From: a virus
Virus record (IMG/VR): IMGVR_UViG_3300030012_003411
Span: 1-30,381 of that record
DNA: 30,381 bases
Direction: 5' to 3' (one strand)
How positions within the stretch are numbered: the stretch's first letter is position 1; each line of letters opens with the position of its first letter. Below, one piece after another: positions 28,767-30,381 of this stretch. Made by a program: the position numbers and the translations under genes. The notes under the pieces were generated by a model. The model was not told the DNA's origin and ran no database searches. It was given only the letters and a program-made list of their open reading frames with translations.

Positions 28767-28985
28767 TTACTCCATACTACTGATACCTAGCCATGCGCTA
28801 AATCCAAATACTTCCATAATCATAAAAGTAAAGAACATAATAACCATTGCCCACATAATAAGTTTACCGTTAAAGTTAGATGCTGCTAATTTAATGGCAA
28901 GGATTTCATTACCAAAAAATCGTAGCATTAGCTCAAATTCGTTTTCATCGTTTTTAATTTCTACGACTTTTTTATCTTCAGCCAT
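28767..28985 (-). CDS. single-span small membrane protein, 72 aa
   Basis: 72 aa: an acidic, soluble N-terminus (V-V-E-I-K-N-D-E-N-E-F), then F-F-G-N-E-I-L-A-I-K-L-A-A. One membrane segment lies at about residues 42-62 (L-I-M-W-A-M-V-I-M-F-F-T-F). A small protein of this shape is common in T4-like marine phages in my recollection, function unknown. TAATG junction with the next upstream gene. Confidence 0.65.
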   Translation of the reverse strand: MAEDKKVVEIKNDENEFELMLRFFGNEILAIKLAASNFNGKLIMWAMVIMFFTFMIMEVFGFSAWLGISSME

Positions 28986-29485
28986 TACTCGTGCTCTCCA
29001 CCTGGATCATTGCTATCTAACTTCACTTTTTTACCATTGACCCACATGTACTGTCTTGTACGTGAAAAGCTATGGTAGCCGTCTTTTCTTAAAAAGAAAG
29101 ATGGATTACTTTTTGCTGCTTCAAATGTCGCAACGGTTAATACTATGGCTGCTAAGAATAACGCGTGAGCTATCATAGTAACGCCCATTACAAAGTAGCT
29201 ACCAATGTACATTGAAAATACTATGCACCACATCCATGCAAGTATCTGTAACGTGACATGCCTGACCTGCAAGTCAGGAATATGTCTCAACGGGTTAACG
29301 TTGTGATTCATAACGCCTTCCCAACTATTGTAAACAAACTCTCTCATATCTCTTACCTTTTCAAAAGTTACATTTAAGGGATAGTTAGCATCTAACGTAT
29401 CCTTAAAATCGATTGCATCATAGCCATTATCAAATATTTTAGAAACCTTGTGGTCTCTAAAATAACCAGTCACTTTATATATCAT
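28985..29485 (-). CDS. two-span membrane protein, 166 aa
   Basis: 166 aa. The first 75 residues are soluble (Y-K-V-T-G-Y-F-R-D, then N-P-L-R-H-I-P-D-L-Q-V-R-H). Two hydrophobic segments lie at about 80-98 (I-L-A-W-M-W-C-I-V-F-S-M-Y) and 100-121 (V-M-G-V-T-M-I-A-H-A-L-F-L). The tail is polar and aromatic (Y-H-S-F-S-R-T-R-Q-Y-M-W). It lies between the Rieske-type oxygenase and another membrane protein with four-base and TAATG junctions. It could be an anchor or partner for the oxygenase, but this is speculation. Confidence 0.6.
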   Translation of the reverse strand: MIYKVTGYFRDHKVSKIFDNGYDAIDFKDTLDANYPLNVTFEKVRDMREFVYNSWEGVMNHNVNPLRHIPDLQVRHVTLQILAWMWCIVFSMYIGSYFVMGVTMIAHALFLAAIVLTVATFEAAKSNPSFFLRKDGYHSFSRTRQYMWVNGKKVKLDSNDPGGEHE

Positions 29486-30381
29486 TCAGCTGCCATTTCA
29501 TATTGTTGTAGTGGATTCGCCGGATTAACACCTAACATGTCACCCCATGCGCCGTAGTAATGTCTCATTCCAACTTCATCATGAATCGTTGAGTTTTCAT
29601 GACGACCATGTAAGATATTACGTGCCTCGGTACCTTCTCTCATTGTAGTGCCTTGACCAGCAACTCCAATAAGATCCTCGTGAAGATTACGACCAAAAGG
29701 ACCCCAGATAGAATTGTGATGCTTGATACGAGTAAGTCTATCACTTTCTGAATCATTTTTTAATCCGTATCCTCTAAATTCAATTAAAACTTTATTTGGT
29801 CCTAGTGGTGTTACCGAGTCTGATCGATAGGCACTGCCTCTAAGATTAAAGTTGAATCCTGGGAAGAGATCGACCATGTACCATTGGTTGGGAGGCAAAT
29901 TTGGGAAGGAGAGTTCTCCTCTATCTTCGAAGCCATCGTACTCTTCATAGTTGACAGTGAAACTGCTAACATTGACATGACCGTTATCAAAGGGAATATT
30001 TTTTCTTGCAAAGTACTCATCATTAAATCCTGACACTCTATTGAAGTAATGCATAAAGTCGTGATAGAATTCGCTGTTTGTGTCATGCCATAACTTGTAG
30101 TTCGTATCTATAACGGCCTTATGATAATGAAACACTTCAAGTTCTTCTGTATCAATAGCATCTGCAATACAATCAAATGCACCTGCTGTCCATTCATCTA
30201 CAGACTGCGTAGGATTAGGATCAAGTGTTACCCATACCATTTGACCATGCTTGACTTCGCAAGGAAGTTCTTTTCCGAACTCCTCACTGTTATATGCTGT
30301 GCCTCTGACCGAAGTGATTCCAGGATTTATGAATGCTTTTACTTGTTCATCACCAACATTCCAAACTACAACATTCTGCCC
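29482..30381 (-). CDS. Rieske-type ring-hydroxylating oxygenase, catalytic domain (partial, runs off window)
   Basis: The frame stays open from the stop at 29482 to the window edge (299 codons), so ATG 30240 is only internal. Just after the edge it reads C-E-V-K-H-G-Q-M-V-W-V-T-L-D-P, the strand that closes the Rieske domain and opens the catalytic domain in aromatic-ring dioxygenase alpha subunits. Next come N-S-E-F-Y-H-D-F-M-H-Y (two His for mononuclear iron, spaced H-x3-H instead of the usual H-x4-H). Later comes N-L-H-E-D-L-I-G-V-A-G-Q-G-T, matching the (E)D-x(5-6)-Q-x-G segment with the Asp ligand. The substrate is unknown. The Rieske iron-sulphur motif must lie outside the window. Confidence 0.6.
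   Translation of the reverse strand, partial: GQNVVVWNVGDEQVKAFINPGITSVRGTAYNSEEFGKELPCEVKHGQMVWVTLDPNPTQSVDEWTAGAFDCIADAIDTEELEVFHYHKAVIDTNYKLWHDTNSEFYHDFMHYFNRVSGFNDEYFARKNIPFDNGHVNVSSFTVNYEEYDGFEDRGELSFPNLPPNQWYMVDLFPGFNFNLRGSAYRSDSVTPLGPNKVLIEFRGYGLKNDSESDRLTRIKHHNSIWGPFGRNLHEDLIGVAGQGTTMREGTEARNILHGRHENSTIHDEVGMRHYYGAWGDMLGVNPANPLQQYEMAAE

Noticed and set aside
29330-29345. TGTAAAC (-35-like TTTACA on minus)
   Set aside because: Within a coding region and without a TATAAT at 17 bp.
1-30381. tRNA genes, CRISPR arrays, IS elements, attachment sites
   Set aside because: The strand is packed with coding sequence; the gaps hold only promoters and short regulatory elements, and I saw no cloverleaf, regular repeat array or transposase.

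Overview
The window looks like part of the genome of a large T4-like marine myovirus, most likely infecting an alphaproteobacterium such as a SAR11 or related host. The reasons are the sequence character (AT-rich, roughly 40 % G+C by eye), wall-to-wall coding on one strand with ATGA/TAATG junctions, and the gene set: PhoH, a B12-dependent class II ribonucleotide reductase, a RecB-type nuclease, a 2OG-Fe(II) oxygenase, DUF1353, DUF5824 and DUF6267-like proteins, glycosyltransferases and methyltransferases. The host is an inference. Every gene I support lies on the minus strand, so transcription runs from high to low coordinates. I found no tRNA, CRISPR array, IS element or origin.

Layout in transcription order (right to left). 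(1) 30381-27194: a Rieske-type ring-hydroxylating oxygenase that runs off the window edge, two small membrane proteins, a coiled-coil peptide, a PRMT-like methyltransferase and a GNAT acetyltransferase. (2) 27159-24769, from promoter P5: a TIGR03299/DUF932 protein, an LPP20-like lipoprotein, a membrane-anchored small protein, a glycine-zipper lipoprotein and a small basic protein. (3) 24759-13942, starting at a perfect T4-type late promoter (TATAAATA): a block of mostly basic, probably virion-associated proteins, two nucleotidyltransferase-like enzymes, a Cys-rich mini-protein, a coiled-coil/TM protein, an overlapping Rz/Rz1-type spanin pair and DUF1353. (4) 13915-10323, from P4: class II RNR, DUF1289, a zinc-ribbon peptide, a GIY-YIG-like nuclease and a DUF6433-like protein. 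(5) 10319-8264, from P3: a conserved phage protein, an FmdB-like peptide, PhoH and an exported protein. (6) 8255-6870, from P2: RecB-type nuclease and 2OG oxygenase. (7) 6813-1, from P1: 5'(3')-deoxyribonucleotidase, an EF-hand membrane protein, and a glycan-modification cassette with two GT8-like glycosyltransferases, at least three methyltransferases and a ParB-like/nucleotidyltransferase fusion.

Regulation can be read unusually well. Five host-type promoters share TTTACA, exactly 17 bp, TATAAT. Three of them carry a TGCAYTTTT box just upstream of the -35. P3 sits inside a nested dyad that could hide the Shine-Dalgarno of the next gene in read-through RNA only. Several genes have an AT-rich octamer at exactly -13 to -6 of the ATG, which suggests leaderless late mRNAs.

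The most exciting signal is in the virion block. Four otherwise unrelated proteins (24746, 23352, 21685 and 20618 starts) begin with the same short pattern F-x-x-[FY]-[LI]-x-E. This resembles the T4 capsid-targeting sequence that is cut by the prohead protease after (L/I)-x-E. If so, the phage packages a set of enzymes, including a HIGH-type nucleotidyltransferase and a ligase-like KWDG protein, inside the capsid for delivery with the DNA. About eight small genes in this annotation (37-57 codons) were recognised by junctions, ribosome-binding sites and composition rather than by homology.
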